64,000 nucleotides of DNA from Nocardioides kribbensis (lineage in GTDB: Bacteria > Actinomycetota > Actinomycetes > Propionibacteriales > Nocardioidaceae), in contig NZ_JADCLL010000010.1 in NCBI RefSeq assembly GCF_015070375.1, positions 1-64,000 of the forward strand, in the 5' to 3' direction. Position 1 is the first letter of the stretch; each line of letters starts with the position of its first letter. Below are positions 17,921 to 26,660 of the stretch, one piece after another. Below the pieces are notes generated by a model. That model ran no database searches. It was not told the origin of the DNA and saw nothing but the letters and a program-made list of their open reading frames with translations. A program made the position numbers and the translations under genes.

Positions 17921-18733
17921 TCAGGCGCGGGCCCAGCCGCCGTCGACCCGGCGGACCAGGCCGCGGGCCTCGAAGGCCTCGAGCCAGCCCTCCATGGGCC
18001 AGCGGCCCCAGCGGCGGGCGAAGAGGGCGCCGTTGCGCAGGATGTCGTCGACGTGCTGCACCGGGGGGTCGGTGGTGGGGTGGTGCTGGTGGTAGGCGCG
18101 GGCGCCGCCGACCCAGCCGAGCCCGACGCCCGCGGCGGCGACCTGGTGGCCGAAGTCGGTGTCCTCGCCGCCGTAGCCGACGTACTCCTCGCAGAACGCG
18201 CCGGCGCGGCTCCACGCCTCGCGCGAGAGCGCGAACGACAGCGACCAGAAGAGGTCGGGCCGCCCGCCCACGTGCTCCTCGCCGGGCGCGGGGTCGGGGC
18301 GTGCGGGGTGGGGGTCGTCGAGCGCGGGCAGCCGGGAGAGGTCGTAGCCGCCGGGGGAGGGCGGGAGGTAGGTGACCGGGCCCGACCAGACCGCGTCGGG
18401 GCGGCGCAGCGCGACGTCGGCATAGGACGCGACGAGGTCGTGGCCGGCCAGGCAGTCGACGTCGAGCGCGACCACGACGTCGGCGCCGGAGCGGAAGGCG
18501 TCCTCGATGCCGCGGTTGCGGGCCCGGGCGAGCGGCAGACCGACCGCGTCGCGACCGACGCGCTCCACGCGGCGGCGCAGGCCGTCGACCGTGGCGGGCT
18601 CGAGCGACGGGTCGTCCATGGCGACGACGAGGTAGTCGTCGGGCACCCGGCCGCCCGCCGCCAGCGAGCGGTGCTGGGCGGCGAGGTGGTCGCCGCGGCC
18701 GTGGGCGATGGTCGTGACGGCGACCCGGGTCAC
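17921..18733 (-). CDS. Family 2 glycosyltransferase
   Basis: A 270-residue protein, GTG start at 18733, overlapping the upstream glycosyltransferase by 4 bp. GT2 features: VTTIAHGRGDHLAAQHRSL at the start, VVAMDDPSLEP, a VVALDVDCLAGHDLV metal-binding region and the acceptor loop EYVGYGGEDTDFGHQV. It is compact, with no transmembrane segment, so it is probably cytosolic and acts on nucleotide-sugar donors. It is the last gene of a five-gene minus-strand operon. Confidence 0.82.
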   Translation of the reverse strand: MTRVAVTTIAHGRGDHLAAQHRSLAAGGRVPDDYLVVAMDDPSLEPATVDGLRRRVERVGRDAVGLPLARARNRGIEDAFRSGADVVVALDVDCLAGHDLVASYADVALRRPDAVWSGPVTYLPPSPGGYDLSRLPALDDPHPARPDPAPGEEHVGGRPDLFWSLSFALSREAWSRAGAFCEEYVGYGGEDTDFGHQVAAAGVGLGWVGGARAYHQHHPTTDPPVQHVDDILRNGALFARRWGRWPMEGWLEAFEARGLVRRVDGGWARA

Positions 18734-19758
18734 GCGGGAGCCCCCGTCACGAGGTCGGCGAAGCGCTCGGCGGTGTCGGGCGGGCACCAGCCGGCCCACG
18801 CCTCGCCGTCGAGGGCGGCCACGGCCTCCAGGCGCGCGGCCCAGCCGTCGGCGGGCAGGTGGGGCTCGACGACGACCGGCCAGGGTCCGGCGGCGAGGGC
18901 CTCGCCGGTGCAGTGCTGCTCGTCGTGGGGGCGGTCCTGGGGCACGACCACGGCCGGGCGGCGCAGCGTGGCCACCTCCGCCACCGCGTTCTGCCCGGCG
19001 TGGGTGACCACCACGTCGGCCTCCGCCAGCAGCGCGGTCGGGTCGGGCACCCAGGCGCCGTGGGCCCCGCCGAGCACGGTCCAGCGCCAGCCGGGCGTCT
19101 GGGCGCGGGCGAGGTCGAGCACGTCGGCGCCGACGGTGTCGCCGCCGGCCCCCAGCAGCACCACGACGGAGCGCTCGCGCCCCGGCGTACGACGCTCCGG
19201 TGCCTCGGCGGCCGGCGGGGCCGTGAGGCGGGAGAGACCGCCGACGGCGTGGAGCCGCTCGAGCACGGTGTCGGGCACGTCGCGGAGCATGCCGGGCCCG
19301 CCCGGCGCCCCGGTGGCGACGGCGGGCCAGAAGCCGACCAGCTGGTCGCACACGTCGAGGCCGAGCAGGTGGGCGGCGTCGCCACGGCGCCCGGGCAGGA
19401 CGACGCCGGTGACGGGCACGCCGTGCAGCCGGGCCAGCAGCGCGACCTCGACGGAGACGTCGACGACCACGCGGTCGGGCACGGCCTCCTCGATCCACCG
19501 CGAGACCTGGGCCGAGCGGCGGCGCAGGCCGCCGTCGTGGCGCGGCACCCAGTGCAGGCGGCCGCCGGCGCTCACGTCGAGGGCCTGGGAGCCCTCGTCG
19601 TCGCGGTCGAGGCGCACCCACGGCCCGGGCCACGCCTCGGGCGCGGGCAGCGACGACAGGCCGGTGACCTCGACGCCGCGGTCGTGCAGCACCCGGGCGA
19701 GGCCGGTGGCGCGGTGGAGGTGGCCCTTGCCGTGGTGGTGGACGTAGTAGCCGATCAC
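18730..19758 (-). CDS. GT-B glycosyltransferase, MurG/UGT-like
   Basis: A 342-residue protein, GTG start at 19758. The N-terminus VIGYYVHHHGKGHLHRATGL carries the His/Gly-rich loop of MurG-like enzymes; the C-terminal half has VVVLLGAGGDT, VVVTHAGQNAVAEVATLRRP and VVVPQDRPHDEQH, matching the donor-binding THAGxN region of UDP-sugar transferases. Overlaps its neighbours on both sides by 4 bp. Confidence 0.78.
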   Translation of the reverse strand: MIGYYVHHHGKGHLHRATGLARVLHDRGVEVTGLSSLPAPEAWPGPWVRLDRDDEGSQALDVSAGGRLHWVPRHDGGLRRRSAQVSRWIEEAVPDRVVVDVSVEVALLARLHGVPVTGVVLPGRRGDAAHLLGLDVCDQLVGFWPAVATGAPGGPGMLRDVPDTVLERLHAVGGLSRLTAPPAAEAPERRTPGRERSVVVLLGAGGDTVGADVLDLARAQTPGWRWTVLGGAHGAWVPDPTALLAEADVVVTHAGQNAVAEVATLRRPAVVVPQDRPHDEQHCTGEALAAGPWPVVVEPHLPADGWAARLEAVAALDGEAWAGWCPPDTAERFADLVTGAPA

Positions 19759-20834
19759 GCGGCGTCCCGGAGCCGGCCGAGCGAGCGGTAGAGCCGCTCG
19801 TACTCGTCGACCATGCGCCGCAGCGAGCAGTGCTGCACGGCGTGGCGCCGCACCGCGCCCCGGTCGAGCCCGAGCGCGGCGGTGACCGCGACGGCGAGCG
19901 CCTCGACGTCGCCGCCGGGGGCGAGGGCGCCGGCCTCGTCGGCGACGACCTCGCGCAGCGCGCCGCGGTCGTAGGCCGCCACGGGGGTGCCGCAGGCCAT
20001 CGCCTCGGCGGCGACCAGGCCGTAGGGCTCGTCCCAGGCGGGGGTGACCAGCGCGACCGAGGCCCGGCCGAGCAGGCGGGTGAGCGCCTTGTGGTCGAGG
20101 TGGCCCACGTGCACCGCCTGGCGACCCAGGCGGGGGGCGATCTCGCGCTCGAAGTAGGCCTCGTCGGGCACGGGTCCGGCGAGCACCAGCGGGATGCCGG
20201 CCAACCGGCAGGCGTCGATGGCCTCGTGGGGCGCCTTCTCGGCGACCAGCCGGCCCGACCACACCGCGGGCCCGCCGCCGGGGCCGGGGGTCCAGCGGTC
20301 GACGTCGACGCCGTTGAGGATCGGCACCGCCGGGGCCAGGTGGGCCCAGGCGCGCGAGGTGTGCTCGGAGACCGCGGCGAAGGAGCTGCTGGCCGGCGAC
20401 AGCGCCACGGCCGACTCCAGCCACGGCACGGGCGGGGTGTGCAGGGTGGTCACCAGGGGCACGTCGACGGTGTGGGCCATCGCCACGGGCAGGTGGTGGA
20501 GGCTGTTGTTGTGCACGACGTCGAAGCGGGTCGAGGCGTCGCGGGCGAGGTCGAGCATCAGCCCGAGGTAGGCGTGGTGCTCGGCCATCCACCGCCGCGG
20601 CGGGGCGTTGACGTCGGCCTCGGCCGCCGGCGACGGCACGAAGCGGGGCACGTCGAGCTCGGTGACGTCGAGCGCGGGGTCGCTGCCGGGGGCCGCGAAG
20701 AGCGACACCTCGTGGCCGCGGCGCAGCAGCTCGCGGGCCAGCTGGTGGGTCATCGCCTCCAGCCCGCCCGCGAAGGGCTCGCCGATCGGGTACAGGCTCG
20801 AGGCGACCAGGCAGATGCGGAGCCGGTCCCTCAC
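19755..20834 (-). CDS. Family 4 glycosyltransferase
   Basis: A 359-residue GT-B enzyme starting at GTG 20834. The N-terminal acceptor half has FAGGLEAMTHQLARELLRRGH and VVHNNSLHHLPVA; the C-terminal donor half has ILNGVDVDRW, VWSGRLVAEKAPHEAIDA and the E-x7-E signature in TPAWDEPYGLVAAEAMACGT. This is a clear retaining GT4. It is translationally coupled to the genes on both sides. Confidence 0.9.
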   Translation of the reverse strand: MRDRLRICLVASSLYPIGEPFAGGLEAMTHQLARELLRRGHEVSLFAAPGSDPALDVTELDVPRFVPSPAAEADVNAPPRRWMAEHHAYLGLMLDLARDASTRFDVVHNNSLHHLPVAMAHTVDVPLVTTLHTPPVPWLESAVALSPASSSFAAVSEHTSRAWAHLAPAVPILNGVDVDRWTPGPGGGPAVWSGRLVAEKAPHEAIDACRLAGIPLVLAGPVPDEAYFEREIAPRLGRQAVHVGHLDHKALTRLLGRASVALVTPAWDEPYGLVAAEAMACGTPVAAYDRGALREVVADEAGALAPGGDVEALAVAVTAALGLDRGAVRRHAVQHCSLRRMVDEYERLYRSLGRLRDAA

Positions 20835-22009
20835 GAGACCCCTCGTGCGGCGGCGACCAGCGAGCGGTAGAGCTCCAGGTGGGTGGCGGCGCCGGCGTCG
20901 CGCTGACGACGGCGCTCCTCGATGGTGGCCCCGAAGCGCGGGCGCTCGTCGTGGGCGCGGCGCACCGCGGCGGCCAGCGAGTCGGCGTCGACGCCGTGCT
21001 CGTCGGCGGCGTAGGACAGCACCGGGCCCTGCTCGGCGAAGTAGCCGCAGGTCGGGGCGAGCACGGTCGTGCCGAGGTCGCGGCAGGCCTCCAGCCAGCC
21101 CGAGTGGGTGCCGAAGCGGTAGGGCAGGACGGAGGCGTCGAGCGAGCCCAGGTGGCGCCACAGCGCGTCGTCGGGGAGGTAGTCGTGGACCTCGAGGTCG
21201 ACCAGCCCGGCGCGGGCGGCGTCCTGCACGTAGGCCGCGAGCGCCGCGTCGTGGCGCACGAAGCCGGGATCCATGACGTCGTGGTGGGCGTTGACCTGGA
21301 GCACGGCGTCGGGCAGCGCGGCCACGGTCTCGACCAGGGTCGGCAGCACCGCCATCGGGTCCATGCTCGCGCGCAGGCTCTTGAGGTGCAGCCCGATCCG
21401 GAAGGCGCCGGTGCGCCGGCGCGCGCGGCAGTCCTGGGCCACGCCCATGGTGTCGGTGTCGACGACGTGGGGGTGCGGCACCACCACGGCCTCCACGCCC
21501 CAGCGCGCGCGGATCTCCGCGGCGGCGCCGGGGGTGAGGGTGACGACCGCGTCGGCGGCCGGCACGAGCACGTCGAGCTGGGCGTCGTGGGCCGCGCGGT
21601 CGAGGTGGTGGGGGTTGCGCAGGTCGTGGGCGGTGTAGACGAGCGGCGTACGTCGTCTCCGCAGGGCCGCGACCAGGCGCTCCAGCTCGGCCGGCTCGCG
21701 CGCGTCGAAGCCGAACTGCAGGTGGTAGACGTCGAAGGCGTCGGGCGCGGCCCGCTCGACCCACTCCGGGTCGAGCATCACCGGGGGCCACCACCGCTCC
21801 TCCGCGACCCGCGAGGGGTCGTCGGGGTGCGGGTCGGGGAGCCGCTCGACGGCGTCGAGGCCGTCCTCGCGGTCGAGGTGGCGCACGTAGACGTGGCCCG
21901 ACGGCACCGAGGCGACGCGCAGGGTGCGCGCGCCCGCCCGGTCCGGCGTGCCCGCTCCGCCCGACGCCGGGGCGCCGGCGGAGGGGCGGGGGGCCACGTC
22001 GAGGGTCAC
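20831..22009 (-). CDS. Glycosyltransferase (GT-B fold)
   Basis: A 392-residue protein from GTG 22009. FDVYHLQFGFDAREPAEL, LVYTAHDLRNPHH and VVTLTPGAAAEIRARWG belong to the first Rossmann half; VVVPHPHVVD, IGLHLKSLRASMDP and DASVLPYRFGTHSGWLEACRD to the second. The E-x7-E motif of GT4 is not obvious, so the subfamily is uncertain. It sits second in the operon SRPBCC - GT - GT4 - GT - GT2. Confidence 0.75.
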   Translation of the reverse strand: MTLDVAPRPSAGAPASGGAGTPDRAGARTLRVASVPSGHVYVRHLDREDGLDAVERLPDPHPDDPSRVAEERWWPPVMLDPEWVERAAPDAFDVYHLQFGFDAREPAELERLVAALRRRRTPLVYTAHDLRNPHHLDRAAHDAQLDVLVPAADAVVTLTPGAAAEIRARWGVEAVVVPHPHVVDTDTMGVAQDCRARRRTGAFRIGLHLKSLRASMDPMAVLPTLVETVAALPDAVLQVNAHHDVMDPGFVRHDAALAAYVQDAARAGLVDLEVHDYLPDDALWRHLGSLDASVLPYRFGTHSGWLEACRDLGTTVLAPTCGYFAEQGPVLSYAADEHGVDADSLAAAVRRAHDERPRFGATIEERRRQRDAGAATHLELYRSLVAAARGVS

Positions 22010-22455
22010 GACAGGCGCTCCAGGCGCTCCTCGAGGCTGGAGGCGACCTTGTCGGCCAGGACCGTCAGGGCGGCCGGGAGCACCGGGGTGGCCAGCTTGG
22101 CGGCGCCCTGCGGCTCGAAATCCGCGTGGTAGGTCACCGCGGTGCCGGTCGTGCCGTCCTCGAGGGCGGTCGTGGCGAAGGTCAGGGTGTCGCGCAGCTG
22201 CACCGACCCGGCGTCGCCGGTGAGCACCAGGCGCTCCTGCTCGACGCGCTCCACGACGGTGTACTCCACCTCCTGCTCGGAGCCGAGGAAGGACGAGACG
22301 TTGTGGTAGGTCGTGCCGACCCCGCCGTCGCCGGAGGTGCGGGTGGTGCGCTGCGTGGGCGGGTCCCACTCCTCGGTGGAGGTGAAGTCGGAGAGGTAGT
22401 CCCAGACCCGCGGGAGGGGGGTGTGGGTGGTGACGGTGCGCTCGACGCTGGGCAC
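22006..22455 (-). CDS. SRPBCC (START-like) family protein
   Basis: A 149-residue protein starting at GTG 22455 with AAGGA about 8 nt upstream. The helix-grip pattern is clear: VPSVERTVTTHTPLPRVWDY at the start, DFTSTEEWDP in the first loop and a long C-terminal helix (LPAALTVLADKVASSLEERL). Such proteins bind hydrophobic ligands; many act as cyclases, carriers or toxin partners. It is the first gene of the minus-strand glycosyltransferase operon, an unusual partner whose role there is unknown. Confidence 0.82.
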   Translation of the reverse strand: MPSVERTVTTHTPLPRVWDYLSDFTSTEEWDPPTQRTTRTSGDGGVGTTYHNVSSFLGSEQEVEYTVVERVEQERLVLTGDAGSVQLRDTLTFATTALEDGTTGTAVTYHADFEPQGAAKLATPVLPAALTVLADKVASSLEERLERLS

Positions 22456-22684
22456 GGCGGAGTCCTTCGGTTGTCGGACCTCCGTTCTACGGCCCCCCGC
22501 CTCCGGGGCGCTCCATCCCTGCGGGGGGAGCCGGTGGGGTGAGGCCGCCTCACCCCTTGGACCAGGTCTCGCGCGAGCCCCTGTCGGGCCCCGGCGGCGG
22601 CCGTCATGGTGGCAGGGCGGCCCCGCCGCCGGCGCCCGTCGGGCGCGGTCGCGGCGGGCGCGCAGAGCGACCAGGAGGTCGAGC

Positions 22685-23707
22685 ATGAGCAGATCCACAG
22701 CACCCACCACCCCTCGCGTGGCCGTGGTCACCGGAGGCACCGCCGGCGTCGGACGCGCGGTGGTCCGCGAGCTCGCCGGGGCCGGCTACGACGTCGCCGT
22801 CCTCGCCCGCGGCGAGGCCGGGCTGGCCGCGACCGCCCGCGACGTCGAGGGCCTCGGGCGCCGCTGCCTGCCGCTGCAGGTCGACGTGGCCGACGGCGAG
22901 GCCGTCGAGGCCGCCACCGACCGGGTGGAGGCCGAGCTCGGCGAGATCGACGTGTGGGTCAACAACGCCTTCGTCGGCGCCCTGTCGTACTTCTGGGACA
23001 CCACGCCCGAGGAGCACCGACGGCTCACCGACGTCACCTACCACGGCCAGGTGCACGGGCTGCGGGCCGCGCTGCGCGTGATGCGGCCCCGCGACCGCGG
23101 GTCGGTGGTCAACGTCTCCTCGGCGATGGCCTACCGCTCGATCCCGCTCCAGGCCGCCTACTGCGGCGCCAAGCACGCGGTGAAGGGCCTGACGGAGTCG
23201 GTGCACACCGAGCTGCTCGCCACGGGCAGCGCCGTGCGCGTCTCGCTGGTGACCCTGCCCGGCCTCAACACCCCGCAGTTCACCTGGAACCTCAACCGCA
23301 TGGCCGGCCGTCCGATGCCGGTGCCGCCGATCCTCGAGCCCGAGGTGGCCGCCCGGGCCATCCGGCACGTCGCCGAGCACCCTCGCCGCAACGCCTGGGT
23401 CGGCATCGCCGCGGTCTACACCGTGCTGGGCAACCGCCTCGCCCCGGCGTTCATGGACCGCTACCTCGCCCGCACCGGCGTGGACTCCCAGCAGACCGAG
23501 CAGGAGACCCCGCGGCTGGGCTCCAACGTCTTCGAGCCCCGCGACGCCGAGCGCGACCAGGGCGCCCGGGGCCCCTTCTCCGACCAGTCGGGCCAGCGCG
23601 ACCCGGTCTCGGCGATCGGCCGCCACCGACGCGCCCTCACCGGCGTCGTCGGCGCCGGGGTGCTCGCCGGGCTGACCGGTGGTGCGCTGCGGGCCGCGCG
23701 CCGGTGA
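22685..23707 (+). CDS. SDR-family oxidoreductase with C-terminal hydrophobic tail
   Basis: A 340-residue short-chain dehydrogenase. It has VVTGGTAGVGRAVVREL (cofactor loop), NNAF in place of NNAG, the catalytic serine in NVSSAMAYRS and the catalytic pair in YCGAK. The protein is about 90 residues longer than a classical SDR; the extra part is polar and ends in a hydrophobic segment (LTGVVGAGVLAGLTGGALRA), a likely membrane tail. The stop overlaps the next gene by 4 bp. The substrate is unknown. Confidence 0.85.
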   Translation: MSRSTAPTTPRVAVVTGGTAGVGRAVVRELAGAGYDVAVLARGEAGLAATARDVEGLGRRCLPLQVDVADGEAVEAATDRVEAELGEIDVWVNNAFVGALSYFWDTTPEEHRRLTDVTYHGQVHGLRAALRVMRPRDRGSVVNVSSAMAYRSIPLQAAYCGAKHAVKGLTESVHTELLATGSAVRVSLVTLPGLNTPQFTWNLNRMAGRPMPVPPILEPEVAARAIRHVAEHPRRNAWVGIAAVYTVLGNRLAPAFMDRYLARTGVDSQQTEQETPRLGSNVFEPRDAERDQGARGPFSDQSGQRDPVSAIGRHRRALTGVVGAGVLAGLTGGALRAARR

Positions 23708-24216
23708 GCGTCGTGCCGCCCGGTGCGGCGCTCCCGTCCACCGGCCCGCGGCGCCGTGCGCGCCCGGCCCGGCCCGTGGAGCTGGCCCGCGGCGCGTGGG
23801 GCCTGCTGCTGCTGGGTGCGCCGCGCACGGTGCTGCGCCCGATGGTGCCCGGCGGTCCCGCCCCGCTCGCGGTGGGCGTGGTGCGGGTGCTCGGCGCCCG
23901 GCAGCTGGCCCAGGCCGCCCTGTCGGGCAGCAGCCCCTCGCCGGAGGTGCTCGCCCTCGGTGCGTGGGTCGACGGGGTGCACGCCGCGACCTCGCTGGGG
24001 TTGGTCGGGGCGGAGCCGCGGTGCGCCCGCGCCGGCCTCGCCGACGCCGCCGTCGCCCTGGTGTGGTCGGGCTTCGGTCTGCGCAGCCTGCAGCAGGCCG
24101 GCGCCGCGCTCGACCGTCCGCCGGGCCTGCGTGACGCCCTCGCCGTGGCCGTGCTCTCCCGCGTGCCGGGTGGCGCGCCGCTGCTGGCCCGCGCCCGGGA
24201 GGCGCGCGCCGCCTGA
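23704..24216 (+). CDS. Small hydrophobic protein, unknown function
   Basis: A 170-residue protein starting at GTG 23704, coupled to the SDR upstream by a 4-bp overlap. Several moderately hydrophobic helices are visible (ELARGAWGLLLLGAPRTVL, APLAVGVVRVLGARQLAQA, LADAAVALVWSGFGLRSL), so it may be membrane-associated. I recognise no family. Its coupling to a membrane-tailed SDR suggests the two work together. Confidence 0.6.
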   Translation: MSVVPPGAALPSTGPRRRARPARPVELARGAWGLLLLGAPRTVLRPMVPGGPAPLAVGVVRVLGARQLAQAALSGSSPSPEVLALGAWVDGVHAATSLGLVGAEPRCARAGLADAAVALVWSGFGLRSLQQAGAALDRPPGLRDALAVAVLSRVPGGAPLLARAREARAA

Positions 24217-24271
24217 GCGCCGCTCCGGCGTGGCCACCCCTCGCCCCTGCCGCCCGGTGGGGCCGACCCGG

Positions 24272-24299
24272 TCGACCGGTGGCCCGGCCGACCGGTCGA
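24272..24299. terminator. Hairpin between converging genes
   Basis: TCGACCGGT (24272-24280) and ACCGGTCGA (24291-24299) form a 9-bp stem with a 10-nt loop, midway between the ends of the plus-strand hydrophobic-protein gene and the minus-strand lyase gene. There is no T-tract on either side, so this is a candidate bidirectional terminator only. Confidence 0.45.
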
Positions 24300-24370
24300 G
24301 CCGAGCCCACCTGGGGCCGCCGTCGGCGGTCCGGCGGTCCGGGACGTCCGGGACGTCCGAGACGTCCGGG

Positions 24371-25258
24371 CTAGGCGTCCTCCCCGGCGCGGGCCAACAG
24401 GCGCCGGGCGCGGAGCGCGACGGGGGTGTCGACCATGCGCCCGTCGAGCTGCACCGCGGTGGTGCCGGCCCGCTCGCCCTCGGCCAGGGCGGCCACGACG
24501 CGCCGGGCGTGGTCGACCTCCTGCGCGGTCGGGGAGAAGGCCTCGTGGAGCACCGGGACCTGCGCGGGGTGGATGCACAGCGCCCCGAGGTACCCGAAGG
24601 CCCGTGAGCGACGCGCGTCGCGGGCCAGCGCCGTGAGGTCGTGCACGACGGCCAGGCTGCCCAGCAGGCCGTAGGCCGCCAGCCCGTGGGCGCGGGCCGC
24701 GCACAGCAGCAGACCGTGGGCCCAGCGCAGGTCGAAGTCGGGGTCGGTGGGGTCGACCTCGAGCTCGGCGGAGAGGTCCTCGGTGCCGAGGGCCAGCGCC
24801 ACCGTGCGCGCGCCCGCCGCGGCGACCTGCGCCACCGACAGCAGCCCGCGAGGGCTCTCGACGAGCAGCTGCACCTCGGTGCGTCGACCGGTGGTGCCGC
24901 GCGCGGCCTCGGCCCGGTCGAGCAGCCGGTCGACCTCCTCGACGTCGGAGGCCGCCTCCACCTTGGGCACGAGGACGGCGTCGGCCTCGGCCCCGACGGC
25001 GGCCGCCAGGTCGGTGCCGAGGTCCTCGCCGGCGTTGACCCGCACCACGACGTGCAGGCCGGGCCGGGCCTCGCGCAGGGCCGCCACCGCGGCGCCCAGG
25101 CCGGCGCGCGCGGCCGGGCGCTCGCCCGGGGGCACGCTGTCCTCCAGGTCGAGGACGACGGCGTCGGCGCCCGACGTCGCGGCCCTGGTCGCGCGCTCGG
25201 CGCGGTTGGCCGGCAGGAAGAGCTGGGTGCGCCGCCGCAGCGCGGCCTCGGCGCTCAC
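24371..25258 (-). CDS. HpcH/HpaI (CitE-like) CoA-ester lyase
   Basis: A 295-residue TIM-barrel protein, GTG start at 25258. CitE-type motifs are complete: LFLPANRAERATRAATSGAD, VVLDLEDSVPPGERP (metal-binding acidic pair), VLVPKVEAASDVEEVD, LLVESPRGLL, GTEDLSAELEVDP and CIHPAQVPVLHEAFSP. This group cleaves malyl-CoA, citramalyl-CoA or similar hydroxyacyl-CoA esters. The gene overlaps the CoA-transferase upstream by 4 bp, so that enzyme probably makes its substrate. Confidence 0.88.
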   Translation of the reverse strand: MSAEAALRRRTQLFLPANRAERATRAATSGADAVVLDLEDSVPPGERPAARAGLGAAVAALREARPGLHVVVRVNAGEDLGTDLAAAVGAEADAVLVPKVEAASDVEEVDRLLDRAEAARGTTGRRTEVQLLVESPRGLLSVAQVAAAGARTVALALGTEDLSAELEVDPTDPDFDLRWAHGLLLCAARAHGLAAYGLLGSLAVVHDLTALARDARRSRAFGYLGALCIHPAQVPVLHEAFSPTAQEVDHARRVVAALAEGERAGTTAVQLDGRMVDTPVALRARRLLARAGEDA

Positions 25259-26562
25259 ACCGCCCCCGGGATCGACTCGTGGCCGCGGTCGGGGCCGTCG
25301 GTGACGCCGTCGGCGCGCAGGGCGGCGAGCGTGGCGGCGTCGAGCCCGAGGTCGTGGGCCAGCACCGCGTCGGTGTCGGCGCCGACGTCGGCGGGACCCG
25401 GGCGTCCGACGCCCGTGGGGGCCTCCTGGAAGCGGGGGAAGACCCCGGTCATCGCCACCGGCCCGAGGTCGGGGTCCTCGACGGTGGCGATCGAGCCGCG
25501 GTGGGCGACCTGCGGGTTGTCCATCATCGTGGCCACCGACTCCAGAGGCCCGACGGCGCAGCCGCCGGCGGTGAGCCCGGCCAGGGCCTCGGCGCGGTCG
25601 CGGGCGCCGCACCAGGCGGAGATGAGCGCGTCGAGCTCCTCCACGTGGGTGCGTCGCTCGGCATTGGTGGTGAAGCGCGGGTCGGCCACGAGCTCCTCGC
25701 CGCCGATGGTGCGCAGCACGTGCACGGCCATCGCCTGGGTGCTGCCCGACAGGGCGATCCACAGCCCGTCGCGGCACTGGTAGCTGCCGCGCGGGGCGGC
25801 CGGTCCGTAGCGGTTGCCGGTGCGGCCGTGCTCGGTGCCGAGCTGCTGGTACTCCACGACGTTGATCTCCACCAGCTTCAGCGCCGCCTCGTAGATCGCC
25901 AGGTCGACGACGTCGCCGGCGCCGGTGAGGTGGCGGCGCTGGAGGGCGGCGAGCACGGCGGTCGCCCCGAGGTTGCCGGCCATGATGTCGGCGAGCGGGT
26001 AGGCGGGCAGCAGCGGCGGGCGGTCGGGGAAGCCCGACACCGAGGCCAGTCCGGCCAGGGCCTCGGCGAGCGTGCCGAAGCCGGGCTGCTCGGCGTAGGG
26101 CCCGTCCTGTCCGTAGGCCGTCACCCGGAGCACCACCAGGCGGGGGTTGGCGGCGCGCAGGACGTCGGGGCCCAGGCCCCAGCGCTCGAGGGTGCCGGGG
26201 CGGAAGTTCTCGACCAGCACGTCGAACTGCTGCACCCACTGCAGCAGCAGGTCCCGGCCCTCCGGGCGCCGCAGGTCGAGGGAGACGCTGCGCTTGCCGC
26301 GGCTCAGTGCCTTCCAGTAGAGACCCTGGCCGTCCTTCTGCGCCCCGAAGCGCCGCACGTGGTCGCCGGGGCCGGGCATCTCGACCTTGACGACGTCGGC
26401 GCCGTAGTCGGCGAGCAGGGTCGCGGCCAGCGGCGCGGCGATCATGGTGGAGAGGTCGAGCACCCGCAGCCCCTCGAGCAGGCTCGGCCCCGCCTGCGGC
26501 GAGGCCGGCGCGCCGGCGGCGGGGGTGGGGTCGGGTGCGGACCCGGCGGTCGGGCTGGTCAT
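25255..26562 (-). CDS. CaiB/BaiF family CoA-transferase
   Basis: A 435-residue family III CoA-transferase. After a Pro/Ala-rich lead, GLRVLDLSTMIAAPLAATLL and ADYGADVVKVEMPGPGDHVR are typical; the catalytic aspartate falls in YPLADIMAGNLGATAVLAAL, where the family has its D followed by a Gly-rich turn. It would move CoA from a donor thioester to a carboxylic acid. Together with the CitE-like lyase this resembles citramalate, malate or itaconate-type pathways. Confidence 0.9.
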   Translation of the reverse strand: MTSPTAGSAPDPTPAAGAPASPQAGPSLLEGLRVLDLSTMIAAPLAATLLADYGADVVKVEMPGPGDHVRRFGAQKDGQGLYWKALSRGKRSVSLDLRRPEGRDLLLQWVQQFDVLVENFRPGTLERWGLGPDVLRAANPRLVVLRVTAYGQDGPYAEQPGFGTLAEALAGLASVSGFPDRPPLLPAYPLADIMAGNLGATAVLAALQRRHLTGAGDVVDLAIYEAALKLVEINVVEYQQLGTEHGRTGNRYGPAAPRGSYQCRDGLWIALSGSTQAMAVHVLRTIGGEELVADPRFTTNAERRTHVEELDALISAWCGARDRAEALAGLTAGGCAVGPLESVATMMDNPQVAHRGSIATVEDPDLGPVAMTGVFPRFQEAPTGVGRPGPADVGADTDAVLAHDLGLDAATLAALRADGVTDGPDRGHESIPGAV

Positions 26563-26660
26563 GGGCGGGTGCTCCTTCCGGCCCGACGGTCGGGCGGTGG
26601 TGGTGCGGACGTGGTGAGGGCGGTCGGCCCGGGCCGGGTCGGCGGGTCGGGTCGGGTCGG

